A stretch of DNA of 64,000 nucleotides from Winogradskyella sp. MH6 (GTDB lineage: Bacteria > Bacteroidota > Bacteroidia > Flavobacteriales > Flavobacteriaceae), in NCBI RefSeq assembly GCF_022810765.1, contig NZ_CP094494.1, forward strand, positions 2,356,001 to 2,420,000. Reading direction: 5' to 3'. The position numbers and the translations under genes were made by a program. Below are positions 17,901 through 26,072 of this stretch, one piece after another. Every line of letters starts with the position of its first letter. Position 1 is the first letter of the stretch. The notes under the pieces are model-generated. The model ran no database searches. It worked only from the letters and a program-made list of their open reading frames with translations, and was not told the DNA's origin.

Positions 17901-20900
17901 TCTGATACAGGTTCTGCAGGAACAGTAATTAGTGATGGCACAAATACATATCCAGTAGTTGCAGGAACTATAGTAGTAGGACCATACAACAGTGGAGATA
18001 CTGTAGCATTGTCTTTAGATGCTACTGATGATGCTTGTGATGCAAGTTTAGGTGACTTTACATTTACTTGCCCACCATCAAATATGGATTGTGCAACAGC
18101 CACTATGATATCATGTGGTGAGACTATAAATACTACTTCGGAAGGTTCAACAGGAAATCAGGAAGGTAGTGGTTGTTCAATGGGAGTCAATGGTATTTGG
18201 TTCACATTTACAGGAACAGGTGGAGACATGACTGTGTCTGTAGATGCAAGTTTTGATCATGAGGTTGCTATATCTACAGGAGTATGTGGTGATTTAACCA
18301 ATATCAACTGTGATGATCAATCAGTAGGGACAGAAACCCATACTTTTGAGTCTGTTCTAGATGCAACATATTATGTATATGTAGCTCATTATTCTAGCTC
18401 TAGTACAACTACAGGAACTATAGATATTACTTTAGAATGTGCAGAAATAATAGAGTGTATTGAGCCAAGTGCACTTACTTTAGATTCAGTAACTAGTACT
18501 GAAGCCGTTGTATCTTGGACAAATGATCCAAGTGCAACATTGGGTGTACAATATGAGTTTGGTGCTTCTGGTTTTACTCCAGGCACAGGTAGCTTTATTG
18601 CTGCTGGTGGAGGCATAGGTTCTGCTGCGACTTCTGCAGAGACATTAAGCCCAGGAACTGATTATGATTTTTATGTGCGATCTAATTGTGATACTAATGA
18701 ATATAGTGTATGGGCTGGTCCTCTGTCTTTTACTACACCATTACCAGCACCAGATAACGATGATTGTACAGGAGCACTTCCTTTAGAATGTGGTGTAACA
18801 ATTACAGGTAGTACAGAAGGGGCAACAGCATCAGGATTAGATGCAGAGTGTAGCGGATTTACATCTTCAGATGCATACGACTTATTCTATACTTTTGTTG
18901 CAGATGGTACAAGCAGCTATACGTTAAGTTTAGACGATGCCTCAGGAGGTTTTGCTTTTGATGGAGTAATGTTCGTTTATTCAGGACCATGCGAAGATAT
19001 GACTAGTATGGCATGTAGCGATAGTGGTAGTCCAGAGGAAATTACTTTGGATGCACCATCAGCAGGAACATATACTGTAAGAATATTTGATTATTTCGGA
19101 ACCGCAGCGTTCACGTTAGATCTGACTTGTGTGGCGGCACCAGAGTGTGTGTCACCAACTATAGATGATATCTCAGTAGTAGATAGCTGTAATGGTGATG
19201 GTACAGGAACCTTTAATGTAGAGGTTGTAGTATCTGACGCAGGAGATGCAGGAACAGTAATCAGTGATGGTACAAATACATACCCAGTAGTTGCAGGAAC
19301 TGTAGTGGCAGGACCATACAACAGTGGCGATAGTGTAACATTAACAGTAGATGCTACTGATGATGCTTGTGACTCAAGCTTAGGAGACTTTACGTTTACT
19401 TGTCCAATACCAGGACCAGATAATGATGACTGTGCAAATGCAACAGCGATAGCATGTGGAGATACAGTAATGGGCTCAACAGCCAATGCTACTGATTCAG
19501 GTAACAACTCAGCACCAGATGTGTACTACTCTTTAGCAGGAACAGCAGCAGGAGAGGAAATCACAGCAAGTTTATGTGGATCGTCTTTTGATACATATAT
19601 CAGAGTTTTTGAAGCTTGTGGAGGTACACAATTATATGGAAATGATGATTCTTGTGGTTTACAATCTGAAGTAACCTTTACATCAGATGGATCTACAACA
19701 TATATCATAATGGTAGAAGGTTTTGGTTCTAGCTCAGGAGACTACACATTAGCGATTACTTGTGTAGCACCACCAGAGTGTGCACCACCAACAGATTTAG
19801 TTCCTACAGCTCAAACACCAACAGTAACCACATTTACTTGGGCTCAAGGAGGTAGTGAAACGTCTTGGGAATTTGCATTATCTCAACCAGATGCTACAGA
19901 GCCAGAGCCAGCAACTGTTGTAACGGAGCCAACTGCTAATGTTGGTCATGCTCCAGGACAGACGCTCCTTGTTTGGGTTCGTGCAATTTGTGGTGATGGT
20001 ATTTTTAGCGAGTGGGTAACAATAGAATATACTTCTCCTTTAGAAGCGCCAGATAATGATTTATGTGCAGATGCTACACCAATAGCATGTGGTGATACTA
20101 TAAGTGGAACTACAACTGATGCTACTTTTGATGATGTTGGTACTTGTGGAACCTCAAATACAGCTAGTGGTGTTTGGTATAGCTTTACAGGTATTGAAGG
20201 TGAAGCTACAATAAGTACATGTGGTACGGCAAACTTTGATACAAAGTTAAGTGTGTTTACCGGTGTCTGTGGTGATTTAACTTGTATTGATGGAAATGAT
20301 GATGGTGCTGGATGTAGTGGTTTTACTTCAGAACTTACAATTCCTACTACAGCTGGAGTAGAATATTATATTTTAGTTCATGGATTTAGTAGCTCTACAG
20401 GAGATTTTGATTTAACACTTACATGTCAATCTTTAGATCCATGTGACGCTGAAGAGCTGCCACAATTAACGTGGACTGGTACAATGGATACTGATTGGGA
20501 AAATACAGGTAACTGGGATAACAATGAAGCACCTAGCTTATTGGTATTTGCAGATGTAACTATTCCTATGAGTGCACCAAATTACCCAATGTTAACAGTT
20601 GGACAGAACCTTTACATTGCAGAATGTTCTACAGTAACTGTAGAGAGTGGAGCTTCTTTAAGTGTTGGTGCAAATGTAGAGGTTACAAATGATGGTATTG
20701 TTTCTAATGACGGTACTGTAACTTTTGAATCTGATGCTACAGGTTCTGCTTACATTGGTTCAGGTGTGGGTATGTTTATGGGTGATTTCACCGTAGAACG
20801 TTACATCCCAGCTAAAAGAGCATATCGCCAATTAGGTTCGCCTGTTACAACAAGTACGCCAATATCTGATAACTGGCAACAGGATACCCATATTACTGGT

Positions 20901-22208
20901 CCTGCAGGTAATACAGACGGATTTGATGTAACTTTAACAGGAAACCCTTCGGCTTATATCTTTGATAACGTTGGATATGAGTATGTAGAGTTGGCTAATA
21001 CCAATGCTACTAACTTAATACCTGGAACTATGTATCATATCTTGATAAGAGGTGACAGAAACACAGATTTAGGGGATAACAATGCTACACCATCAGAAAC
21101 TACATTACATGCTACAGGTGAGTTAACTGCAGAAAATGTAGGGTCTCAAATGATGGCAGTGAATGTGCCTGAACAACGATTCATTGCTGTTGGTAATCCA
21201 TTCCAGTCACAGATTGATATGAATACTGTATTAACTACAGGTTCAACAAATATCAATCCTAATTTCTACTGGGTTTGGGATCCGACATTAGGTACAAGAG
21301 GTGCTTATACAGCTATTATGGCTGCAACAGGAACTGCTTCAACAGTTGGTTCTGATGCTAATCAATTCTTACAAGCTGGACAAGCTGGTTGGGTTTATAC
21401 AGCTGGTGCAGGACAGTCGTCTGTAATCTTTGATCAGTCTAGTAAGAACAATTCTGGTTTTGAAACTTCGACGTTTACCGATAATGGTGGAAATACAAGT
21501 CTAAGTCAATTACGATTATCTTTATATGAAAGTAGTGCATTTGCTAATAACGATACAGCTAGAGATGGTGTGTTAATATTGTTTGGCGCTAATGGAAATA
21601 ATGGTATAGATGCTAACGATGCACTAAGCATTACAAACTTAGATGAGAATTTTGCAATCAGCAATGATAGCGAATTGCTAAGTATTGAAAACAGAGCAAT
21701 GCCTCAGGAAACAGAAGAAATCCAATTAGAGATTAATACCTATAGAAGTACCAATTATACCATAGTTGCAGAAGGTATCTCAATAGAAGGTGCAACACCT
21801 TACTTATATGATAACCATACAGGTACATATACAGAGATTCCTCAGACAGGTACTGTTAACTATAGCTATACTGTTGACGCTAGTATCTCATCTTCAATAG
21901 CTGGAGGTCGATTTACAATTGTATTCTTCCAGACGACTTTATCAACTGGTAGTTTTGATATAGACAGTATTAAGCTTTATCCTAATCCAACTAATATAGG
22001 TAAGTTCTACATAAACGTTCCATTAGGAATGGATGACTTAGAAGTTACTATCTATGATGTTTTAGGTACTAAGTTATATAATGAAAAAGGGTTTAACGCT
22101 GGAAGCAGAATTACAGTAGAAGCTGGTTCAAAATTCAGTATGGGAACCTATTTTGTAGAGTTGAGTTCTAAAGGTAGAACAACAACTAAGAAGTTAATTA
22201 TTAATTAA
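14961..22208 (+). CDS. Giant T9SS-secreted multidomain repeat protein
   Basis: The product has 2415 residues, with a signal peptide ending WQSNAQ (residue 31). A Ca-binding MopE/thrombospondin-3-like segment (DLDGDGYTIAQGDCNDN, near 142) follows. Then comes a mosaic of Cys-containing pre-peptidase-C-like modules (NDDC-N-TAIACGDTVMGST), beta modules (VVDSCNGDGTGTFNVEVVV), and two fibronectin-III-like modules. A region beginning LTWTGTMDTDWENTGNWDNN (near 1835) precedes the C-terminal domain. The protein ends with a type A T9SS signal (KLYPNPTNIGKFYIN ... TTTKKLIIN). It is probably an adhesin or surface-layer-like protein on or outside the outer membrane. A 14-bp gap separates it from the PID-CTERM-like gene, suggesting one operon with the exosortase. 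Confidence 0.88.
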   Translation: MTEKFTFRNAPLIKFILLAAFVCFSWQSNAQCTGNEYGFGTVATDGTVTTMDGSFGSCHFAGEFALVTITADGEYEFASTVTTDFLTLRDNTNTVVAFGTTPVTATLSAGTYNLVVNLSDACDTASTCRDLSGQLLLDQNADLDGDGYTIAQGDCNDNNSAINPGAIEILDNNVDENCDGVVEYNDISNDDCSNATAIACGDTVMGSTANATDSGNNAAPDVYYSLSGTSAGEEITASLCGSSFDTLIRVFDACGGTQLFSNDDSCSLQSEVTFTSDGSTTYIIMVEGFSSNSGDYTLAVTCVPPPDCTPPTIDSATVVDSCNGDGTGTFNVEVVVSDAGDTGTVISDGTNTYPVVAGTVVAGPYNSGDNVTLTIDATDDACDASLGDFTFTCPLPAPDNDDCSGAHPLDCGVTVTGSTEGATASGLDAECNGFTSSSALDLFYTFEADGTSSYTLSLDDASGGFSFDGVMFVYSGPCVDLTSIACSDSGSPEEITLDAPSAGTYVVRIFDYSGTAAFILDLTCVAAPECVSPTIDDISVVDSCNGDGTGTFNVEVVVSDAGDAGTIISDGTNTYPVVAGTVVAGPYNSGDTVALSLDAIDDACDASLGDFTFTCPIPAPDNDDCANAAAIACGDTVMGSTANATDSGNNSAPDVYYSLAGTAAGEEITASLCGSSFDTYIRVFDACGGTELYGNDDSCSLQSEVTFTSDGSTTYIIMVEGFSSTSGDYTLAVTCVPPPECVSPTIDDISVVDSCNGDGTGTFNVEVVVSDAGDAGTVISDGTNTYPVVAGTVVAGPYNSGDTVALSLDATDDACDASLGDFTFTCPIPAPDNDDCANATAIACGDTVMGSTANATDSGNNSAPDVYYSLAGTAAGEEITASLCGSSFDTLIRVFDACEGTQLFSNDDSCGLQSEVTFTSDGSTTYIIMVEGFSSNSGDYTLAVTCVPPPECVSPTIDDISVVDSCNGDSTGTFNVEVVVSDTGSAGTVISDGTNTYPVVAGTIVVGPYNSGDTVALSLDATDDACDASLGDFTFTCPPSNMDCATATMISCGETINTTSEGSTGNQEGSGCSMGVNGIWFTFTGTGGDMTVSVDASFDHEVAISTGVCGDLTNINCDDQSVGTETHTFESVLDATYYVYVAHYSSSSTTTGTIDITLECAEIIECIEPSALTLDSVTSTEAVVSWTNDPSATLGVQYEFGASGFTPGTGSFIAAGGGIGSAATSAETLSPGTDYDFYVRSNCDTNEYSVWAGPLSFTTPLPAPDNDDCTGALPLECGVTITGSTEGATASGLDAECSGFTSSDAYDLFYTFVADGTSSYTLSLDDASGGFAFDGVMFVYSGPCEDMTSMACSDSGSPEEITLDAPSAGTYTVRIFDYFGTAAFTLDLTCVAAPECVSPTIDDISVVDSCNGDGTGTFNVEVVVSDAGDAGTVISDGTNTYPVVAGTVVAGPYNSGDSVTLTVDATDDACDSSLGDFTFTCPIPGPDNDDCANATAIACGDTVMGSTANATDSGNNSAPDVYYSLAGTAAGEEITASLCGSSFDTYIRVFEACGGTQLYGNDDSCGLQSEVTFTSDGSTTYIIMVEGFGSSSGDYTLAITCVAPPECAPPTDLVPTAQTPTVTTFTWAQGGSETSWEFALSQPDATEPEPATVVTEPTANVGHAPGQTLLVWVRAICGDGIFSEWVTIEYTSPLEAPDNDLCADATPIACGDTISGTTTDATFDDVGTCGTSNTASGVWYSFTGIEGEATISTCGTANFDTKLSVFTGVCGDLTCIDGNDDGAGCSGFTSELTIPTTAGVEYYILVHGFSSSTGDFDLTLTCQSLDPCDAEELPQLTWTGTMDTDWENTGNWDNNEAPSLLVFADVTIPMSAPNYPMLTVGQNLYIAECSTVTVESGASLSVGANVEVTNDGIVSNDGTVTFESDATGSAYIGSGVGMFMGDFTVERYIPAKRAYRQLGSPVTTSTPISDNWQQDTHITGPAGNTDGFDVTLTGNPSAYIFDNVGYEYVELANTNATNLIPGTMYHILIRGDRNTDLGDNNATPSETTLHATGELTAENVGSQMMAVNVPEQRFIAVGNPFQSQIDMNTVLTTGSTNINPNFYWVWDPTLGTRGAYTAIMAATGTASTVGSDANQFLQAGQAGWVYTAGAGQSSVIFDQSSKNNSGFETSTFTDNGGNTSLSQLRLSLYESSAFANNDTARDGVLILFGANGNNGIDANDALSITNLDENFAISNDSELLSIENRAMPQETEEIQLEINTYRSTNYTIVAEGISIEGATPYLYDNHTGTYTEIPQTGTVNYSYTVDASISSSIAGGRFTIVFFQTTLSTGSFDIDSIKLYPNPTNIGKFYINVPLGMDDLEVTIYDVLGTKLYNEKGFNAGSRITVEAGSKFSMGTYFVELSSKGRTTTKKLIIN
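15527..20436 (+). repeat. Mosaic of coding repeats inside the giant gene
   Basis: Module type A (about 345 bp, product starting NDDC-NATAIACGDTV) occurs at about 15527, 16828, 17458 and 19423. Type B (about 280 bp, CVSPTIDDISVVDSC) occurs at about 15880, 16546, 17176, 17806 and 19138. Type C (about 385 bp, SGA-PL-CGVT-TGSTEGATASG) occurs at about 16159 and 18751. More divergent relatives are at 18085 and 20056. Several copies are near-identical in nucleotides, so copy number may vary and short-read assembly may collapse here. Confidence 0.85.
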
Positions 22209-22222
22209 TAAATTCAAATATT

Positions 22223-22429
22223 ATGAAGAATTCTAAAAAACGAATTTCTAGAGCCATAGGTACAATGGCTATAGTATGCGCGTTGTTTATGTCTACGGAC
22301 ATAAACGCACAAGGACCTCCAGGTGGAGCGACAGATACACAAGATGTTCCTTTAGATGGCGGGCTAGTTGCTTTAGTCATCGGTGCAGCAGCATTTGGTG
22401 TTAAAAAATTACGAGATAATTTAAAATAA
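22223..22429 (+). CDS. Short PID-CTERM-like sorting-signal protein
   Basis: This 68-residue protein has a signal peptide (MKNSKKRISRAIGTMAIVCALFMSTDINAQ), then a 13-residue spacer (GPPGGATDTQDVP). A tripartite C-terminal tail follows: LDGG motif, hydrophobic helix (LVALVIGAAAFGV) and a basic end (KKLRDNLK). That architecture is the Bacteroidota PID-CTERM (P-[IVL]-D-G-G) sorting signal that pairs with exosortases. The mature part is almost only the signal, so the protein may be a membrane peptide or a tag carrier. It sits between the giant gene and the exosortase gene. Confidence 0.75.
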   Translation: MKNSKKRISRAIGTMAIVCALFMSTDINAQGPPGGATDTQDVPLDGGLVALVIGAAAFGVKKLRDNLK

Positions 22430-22435
22430 CGTGAT

Positions 22436-23032
22436 TTGATTAAGCTTAAATCTTTATTAAGCGACATACCATTACCAATAAGGCTTTTTTTAAAAAAAGC
22501 CTTATTGTTTTTTGTTGTGTGGAAAATAATATACATTGGTTTCTTGCTGAAATCCAAGGTAGTAGACCATCAATTAACAACGCACATAGGTAATGCATGT
22601 GTCGAAATATTAAATAATTGGACTTCTATGTCTGGCTTTAGAGCAGTTAGAGAAGCAAAAACTTCTATCTATGAAGGGGAATCAACAACTGAAATAGCCT
22701 CACTTATATACCATAATGATAGAAAGGTTTTGTATATAGCTGACCTTTGCAATGGCCTAGAGTTATTAGCATTATACATTGGTTTTATTGTATGTATGCC
22801 TTCTTCGTTTTGGCGAAAAGTTCGCTACATAATTATTGGAGTTATTATACTAGATGTTGTTAATATAGCTAGGTGTATAGGCTTAATTTACTTGCAAGAG
22901 TATTACGAGTATTATTTTGATATTGCACATAAATACATATTTAATGTTACCGTTTATTCGGTTACATTTTTATTATGGGTAATTTATACCAGAAAAATTC
23001 ATTTAAATAATGAAACTATACAAGTCGGATAA
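22436..23032 (+). CDS. Exosortase family protein (Bacteroidota type, best fit XrtX; XrtF is an alternative)
   Basis: This 198-residue polytopic membrane protein is a presumed cysteine transpeptidase that cuts C-terminal sorting signals. The catalytic signature is visible: Cys105 in ADLCNGLELLALYIGF, Arg146 in VVNIARCIGL and His165 in FDIAHKYIFN. There is no ATG. The TTG at 22436, 6 bp after the preceding stop, is the only plausible start for a full N-terminus; translational coupling is likely. A perfect 32-bp palindrome covers codons 14-24. The subfamily name rests on memory of the family, not on a search. Confidence 0.82.
   Translation: MIKLKSLLSDIPLPIRLFLKKALLFFVVWKIIYIGFLLKSKVVDHQLTTHIGNACVEILNNWTSMSGFRAVREAKTSIYEGESTTEIASLIYHNDRKVLYIADLCNGLELLALYIGFIVCMPSSFWRKVRYIIIGVIILDVVNIARCIGLIYLQEYYEYYFDIAHKYIFNVTVYSVTFLLWVIYTRKIHLNNETIQVG
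22476..22507. repeat. Perfect 32-bp palindrome inside the exosortase gene, terminator-like
   Basis: CAATAAGGCTTTTTTT is followed directly by its exact reverse complement, then TTTTTTG. As RNA it would form a hairpin with a GGC/GCC base followed by U-rich sequence. This resembles an intrinsic terminator or attenuator placed within the first 25 codons of the exosortase. Confidence 0.75.
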
Positions 23033-23420
23033 GGTTCGTTTTATAATGGGTCTTGTTATTATTTTTATACTATACTCTTGTTACTATATTTTCATAGCAG
23101 AGCAAAGAGATACTGCAATGATACCCAGAAAATTGAGGCATTTTATTAGTCTTTTATTTACAGTTGCTGTTTACTTTGCTGGAACTTTTCATCTCGGAAA
23201 ACTCAAAGCAACTTGGATGTCAACGTTTTGGCATATAGTACACATTAGTGGACTGTGTATAATAACAGGTATTGGATTATTTGACTGGTTATTTCTTGAA
23301 GGAAACACAATACCAAGACTTAGCATATTTGCTAGATCAATTCAAGAAATCTTAATTTCACCCTTGATGTATCTAGCAATGGGTTTGCTTAATCAGATGC
23401 TGAATAATAACAAAGCTTAA
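23010..23420 (+). CDS. Exosortase-associated membrane protein
   Basis: This 136-residue protein has about four hydrophobic helices (near 10-30, 45-65, 75-97 and 110-130). Its start overlaps the 3' end of the exosortase gene by 23 bp in another frame, indicating tight coupling. Its position and size match the small membrane partner that accompanies XrtX-type exosortases in Bacteroidota. No catalytic motif was recognised. A role in presenting the sorting substrate or assembling the exosortase is an inference. Confidence 0.7.
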   Translation: MKLYKSDKVRFIMGLVIIFILYSCYYIFIAEQRDTAMIPRKLRHFISLLFTVAVYFAGTFHLGKLKATWMSTFWHIVHISGLCIITGIGLFDWLFLEGNTIPRLSIFARSIQEILISPLMYLAMGLLNQMLNNNKA

Positions 23421-23469
23421 TCTTCAAATACAATTATTAAAGAACATTTTTTGGTTTTAATAATGTCAT

Positions 23470-23817
23470 TTACTGTTGAGTTTTTGAAGATTTTATTGCT
23501 AAAACAAAATAACCAAAAGCAGATAAAATACCAGCAGCACCAAGTAATAATGAGCTAAGATATATTAACCTTGAGTCACCAAAGATACTAGCTAGCCCAA
23601 TAAATAATAAAACAGAACCCAAAAACAGGTATAAAAGCCCTTTGTTTATTGCATCCTTTTTTATTTCAGATCTAACACTTAGATAGTAACCATTAGCTTC
23701 ATCCTTACTTATTCCAAAGCGTTTAATGGCTTTTTTGATGGTGAAACTTTTAACGCTGAGTTGAAGCATTTCACTTTTTAAAAGGTGGCGTAAGGCTAAT
23801 ATCTCTTCTTCAGTCAT
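23470..23817 (-). CDS. Small membrane protein of unknown function
   Basis: The product has 115 residues. The N-terminal half is soluble and helical (EEILALRHLLKSEMLQLSVK, then FTIKKAIKRFGISKDEANGYY, which resembles a helix-turn-helix). Two hydrophobic helices follow (about 65-82 and 85-108). It is 24 bp downstream of pepT and may be co-transcribed with it. No family was recognised. Confidence 0.65.
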   Translation of the reverse strand: MTEEEILALRHLLKSEMLQLSVKSFTIKKAIKRFGISKDEANGYYLSVRSEIKKDAINKGLLYLFLGSVLLFIGLASIFGDSRLIYLSSLLLGAAGILSAFGYFVLAIKSSKTQQ

Positions 23818-23841
23818 AATGTGTGCTTATGATATTAAGAA

Positions 23842-25074
23842 CTATGAGATTTTTGTAGCCGTCAATTCTGCAATCTTACAAATAACCTCTACAGCTTTTT
23901 GCATACTTTCTACTGGCACATACTCATAACGTCCATGAAAGTTGTGACCACCAGCAAAAATGTTAGGACATGGTAAGCCCATATAAGATAACTGAGAGCC
24001 ATCAGTACCTCCTCTAATAGGTTTAATTAAAGGTTTTATGTCTAAGGATTTCATAGCTTCTTCAGCAATATCTACAATATGTTTTACTGGTTCTACCTTT
24101 TCTTTCATATTATAGTATTGATCTTTTATTTCTATCTCAAAAATTTCAGACTCAAACTTAGTATTCAAATCAAAAACTACTTTTTCCATTAGAGCTTTAC
24201 GTGCTTCAAACTTGTCTTTATCGTGATCTCTGATAATATATTGAAGTAGCGTTTCTTCAACTTTACCATCTATTTTATGTAAATGGAAAAAACCTTCGTA
24301 ACCTTCAGTGTGTTCTGGTGTTTCAAGTCGTGGTAAAGCATTAATAAATTCTGTAGCATAGTACATAGAATTTATCATTTTGCCTTTGGCATAACCAGGA
24401 TGTACAATTTTTCCTTTTACTTTAATTTTTGCACCAGCAGCATTAAAATTTTCGTACTCTAGTTCACCAATTTGGCTGCCATCCATGGTATAAGCCCAAT
24501 CAGCTCCAAATTTTTCAACATCAAACTTATGAGCTCCTCGGCCAATTTCTTCATCTGGTGTAAAACCTACTTTAATCTCACCATGCTTAATTTCAGGATG
24601 GTTAATAAGATATTCCATGGCTGTTACAATTTCTGTAATACCAGCCTTGTCATCAGCACCTAAAAGGGTCGTGCCATCTGTAGTTATTAAGGTTTGACCC
24701 TTGTAGAGTAATAAGTCTTCAAAATAATCTGGTGATAAAACAATGTTTTCTTCAGCATTTAAAACTATATCCTTACCATCATAATTTTCAACAATTTGTG
24801 GTTTTACATTAGCTCCGGTAAAATCAGGAGATGTATCAAAATGTGATATAAATCCAATAGTAGGCACATCATGATCTACATTACTCGGCAAGGTTGCCAT
24901 AATGTATGCGTTATCGTCTATGGATACATCGCTCATACCAATAGCTTTGAGTTCTTCAACCAATTTATTGGCTAAATCCCATTGCTTTTCTGTGCTTGGT
25001 GTAGTATCCGAATTAGGGTCGGACTCAGTATCTATGGTAACGTAGCTTATAAAGCGATCTATAATGTACTGCAT
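23842..25074 (-). CDS. pepT: Peptidase T (tripeptide aminopeptidase, M20B)
   Basis: This 410-residue cytoplasmic di-zinc enzyme removes N-terminal residues from tripeptides. The metal and catalytic residues are visible in order: H and D in [12 protein letters not shown] (near 80), D in [10 protein letters not shown] (near 145), EE in [11 protein letters not shown] (near 180), D in YTMDGSQIG (near 205) and H in [11 protein letters not shown] (near 380). Length and start ([20 protein letters not shown]) match E. coli PepT. Confidence 0.93.
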   Translation of the reverse strand: MQYIIDRFISYVTIDTESDPNSDTTPSTEKQWDLANKLVEELKAIGMSDVSIDDNAYIMATLPSNVDHDVPTIGFISHFDTSPDFTGANVKPQIVENYDGKDIVLNAEENIVLSPDYFEDLLLYKGQTLITTDGTTLLGADDKAGITEIVTAMEYLINHPEIKHGEIKVGFTPDEEIGRGAHKFDVEKFGADWAYTMDGSQIGELEYENFNAAGAKIKVKGKIVHPGYAKGKMINSMYYATEFINALPRLETPEHTEGYEGFFHLHKIDGKVEETLLQYIIRDHDKDKFEARKALMEKVVFDLNTKFESEIFEIEIKDQYYNMKEKVEPVKHIVDIAEEAMKSLDIKPLIKPIRGGTDGSQLSYMGLPCPNIFAGGHNFHGRYEYVPVESMQKAVEVICKIAELTATKIS

Positions 25075-25095
25075 GTTTTTAATCTTGTTTCTGAA

Positions 25096-25926
25096 TTAAA
25101 GCTTAAATGTAATTACTGGTAATTTTGAATGGTTAACTAAGTCTTCTGAAATACTACCACCAAAGAAATGGCTTAAACCAGTTCTTCCATGAGTAATAAT
25201 AGATACAGCATCTGCACCTTCTCTTTTAGCATAGTTTAAAACACCATCTTCTACCATATGATCTGAAGCGTAAGCAATGTTTAGTTCTTTTTCGTCTAAC
25301 TGAGACAGTTTTAAAAAGTCAGCTACTTTTTCGTTTATCTCATCTGTGCTTAAAAAGCTTAAGTTAGGAAGATTTACATGTAGTAAAGTTACTTTACTTG
25401 CTAATTTATTTAATGTGTCTAAAGCATTTTTTACAGCAGGTATGCTTTCTTCGTTAAAGTCGCAGCTTAATACAACGTTGTTAAAGTTTACAGAGCTAGG
25501 TTTAGATTTAACAACCAAAACAGGAGTGTCACTGTAACGTACTACTTTTTCGGTATTAGAACCTGTAAACACACCGTCGTGATCACTATGACCTCTAGAG
25601 CCCATAATAACCAAATCTGCTTTTTCGTAGCTAGCAACTTCAGATACTTCTTTTAGTACTTTATGATGCTTAATTAATGGTGAAACAGATAGACCTTCTA
25701 AGTAAGGTTTGTCTAAGAATTTTTCAAATTCTTTGTTAGTTACCATTAGCATAAATGCAGTTTCTTCACTTTTTTCTGATCCAGAAGTAGAAAAAATAGA
25801 TTCAGAAAGTTCTAGCATATGCATAACAATAAGTTCAGCATTATGTTGTTTAGCTAATGCTGCACCAGTTTCTAATGCGTATTCTGAATGTTGAGAGAAA
25901 TCTACAGGAATTATAATTTTTTTCAT
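25096..25926 (-). CDS. Universal stress protein with two Usp domains
   Basis: The product has 276 residues and a tandem UspA architecture. Domain 1 (1-145) has KKIIIPVDFSQHSEYALETG and the nucleotide-binding segment VIMGSRGHSDHDGVFTGSNT-E-VVRYSD. Domain 2 (150-276) ends ITHGRTGLSHFFGGSISEDLVNHSKLPVITF. It is a clear paralogue of the hemN-linked protein at 48126. The promoter has an exact -7 box and a degenerate Fnr-like half-site at the standard position. The gene is 21 bp upstream of pepT and could be its co-transcribed first gene. Confidence 0.88.
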   Translation of the reverse strand: MKKIIIPVDFSQHSEYALETGAALAKQHNAELIVMHMLELSESIFSTSGSEKSEETAFMLMVTNKEFEKFLDKPYLEGLSVSPLIKHHKVLKEVSEVASYEKADLVIMGSRGHSDHDGVFTGSNTEKVVRYSDTPVLVVKSKPSSVNFNNVVLSCDFNEESIPAVKNALDTLNKLASKVTLLHVNLPNLSFLSTDEINEKVADFLKLSQLDEKELNIAYASDHMVEDGVLNYAKREGADAVSIITHGRTGLSHFFGGSISEDLVNHSKLPVITFKL

Positions 25927-25948
25927 GATGTGATTATTAGTTAATGCT

Positions 25949-25992
25949 CAAAGTTAACAATTTGAATGATTAAAAATAATGATAATTGATAG
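25949..25992 (-). promoter_or_regulatory. Usp promoter: -7 box with degenerate Fnr-like site
   Basis: CAAAGTTA (25949-25956) is TAACTTTG on the minus strand, an exact -7 match. At 25979-25992 there is ATGA-N6-ATAG. One half-site matches ATGA/TCAT, and the centre is exactly 29.5 bp from the box, as in the four better sites of the window. The second half is poor, so this site is tentative. Confidence 0.4.
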
Positions 25993-26046
25993 TTTATGTT
26001 TAAATATTTATTGAAGCTAGAGCCTGCTTAAAATTATTAAGATTCT

Positions 26047-26054
26047 TATTTTTG
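26047..26054 (+). promoter_or_regulatory. -7 promoter element of pyrD
   Basis: TATTTTTG matches TAnnTTTG exactly and ends 18 bp before the ATG at 26073. It overlaps an in-frame TTG at 26052, which argues against that codon being the start. Confidence 0.55.
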
Positions 26055-26072
26055 TACAGCAAATTCCTTTCC

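Noticed and set aside
16493..19507. Several long antisense frames (60-138 codons) of similar sequence within the giant gene
   Set aside because: They repeat with the coding modules and exist only because the sense codons avoid antisense stops. No starts, promoters or family features support them.
15527..20436. CRISPR-like or minisatellite array
   Set aside because: The period is hundreds of bases, the repeats are in frame and encode Cys-containing protein modules, and there are no spacers.
22201..22557. A 118-codon minus-strand frame over the PID-CTERM and exosortase starts
   Set aside because: Sense-strand genes have signal peptide, sorting tail and catalytic motifs; the antisense frame has none.
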